Part shown: piece after piece, positions 63,929-64,000 of the stretch
Position numbering within the stretch: the first letter of the stretch is position 1
Layout of the letters: every line of letters begins with the position of its first letter
Source of the DNA: Methylococcaceae bacterium UBA975
Lineage (GTDB): Bacteria > Pseudomonadota > Gammaproteobacteria > Methylococcales > Cycloclasticaceae
Direction of reading: 5' to 3'
Assembly: GCA_002292375.1 (NCBI GenBank)
Contig: DBBV01000012.1
Span: 10,699-74,698, forward strand
DNA: 64,000 nucleotides
Position numbers and translations under genes: made by a program
The notes under the pieces: model-generated
What the model was told of the DNA's origin: nothing
Databases searched by the model: none
What the model saw: only the letters and a program-made list of their open reading frames with translations

Positions 63929-64000
63929 GATAAAGCTGTTGAACTCAACTTTATACTCACAGAGCATAAGTTTCGACTTCAACGATAAAGCTGTTGAACT
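63929..64000 (+). repeat. Direct repeat pair of at least 17 bp at the window end
   Basis: GATAAAGCTGTTGAACT occurs at 63929-63945 and again at 63984-64000, 55 bp apart. The second copy runs into the window edge, so the repeat may be longer or have more units. It lies downstream of the aminotransferase gene in non-coding sequence. Confidence 0.7.

Noticed and set aside
1..64000. CRISPR arrays, toxin-antitoxin pairs, restriction systems or prophage genes
   Set aside because: I looked for regular repeat-spacer patterns, small paired ORFs and characteristic motifs. None was found beyond the isolated repeats reported.

Overview
The window is chromosomal DNA from a gammaproteobacterium. The gene orders rpsB-tsf-pyrH-frr-uppS-cdsA-dxr-rseP-bamA-skp-lpxD-fabZ-lpxA-lpxB-rnhB-dnaE-accA and ftsB-ispD-ispF-truD...surE-pcm...nlpD-rpoS, together with glnD, the ydbH-ynbE-ydbL trio, yggL and lipid A genes, are typical of that class. 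Base composition looks moderate (mid-40s percent GC by eye). Codon use favours TTA, AAA and CAA, and many starts are TTG or GTG. An arsenosugar cluster and an aerotolerance-type operon fit a free-living aquatic organism. The genus cannot be fixed from this sequence alone. I found no tRNA, rRNA or CRISPR array.

Layout. (1) 1-5.5 kb: the distal part of a MoxR-linked Bat operon (DUF58 protein cut by the window edge, DUF4381, two VWA proteins, BatD), whose genes overlap or nearly abut. (2) 5.7-6.7 kb: yggL and a YgjP-like metallopeptidase. (3) 6.8-12.5 kb: an accessory-looking block with a leftward fumC/aldehyde dehydrogenase pair, an IS4-type transposase remnant bounded by REP-like sequences, and an FAD monooxygenase with its own strong promoter. 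(4) 12.7-16.1 kb: the YdbH-YnbE-YdbL inter-membrane lipid bridge operon. (5) 16.3-22.3 kb: an AddB-like nuclease and an AddA-like helicase-nuclease. (6) 22.3-27.2 kb: an arsenosugar module made of a TVP38-reductase fusion, ArsS, ArsM-like and a TIGR04283-type glycosyltransferase, continuous with the helicase pair. (7) 27.2-30.6 kb: glnD and map on the minus strand. (8) 30.7-49.7 kb: one long translation, isoprenoid, envelope and replication super-operon. (9) 49.7-57.5 kb: tilS, pyrG, kdsA, eno, ftsB, ispD, ispF, truD. (10) 57.5-63.8 kb: uppP, minus-strand smr, surE, pcm, a DedA-like protein, nlpD, rpoS and an AlaC-type aminotransferase.

How they work together. The central block couples protein synthesis (S2, EF-Ts, RRF) with UMP kinase, undecaprenyl and phospholipid precursors, the MEP pathway (dxr here, ispD and ispF later), outer-membrane assembly (BamA, Skp, RseP), lipid A synthesis (lpxD, fabZ, lpxA, lpxB, with kdsA later) and fatty acid and DNA synthesis. 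Many junctions are 4-bp overlaps (ATGA, TTGA, GTGA), consistent with translational coupling.

I did not find a clearly new defence or mobile system. The most unusual sequence-level signal is a near-identical 37-bp element placed exactly 6 nt upstream of an ATG at two sites, one before the ydbH operon and one before the AddB-like gene. It suggests a shared promoter with leaderless transcripts. The joined nuclease/helicase plus arsenosugar gene run and the REP-bounded transposase remnant also deserve a second look.
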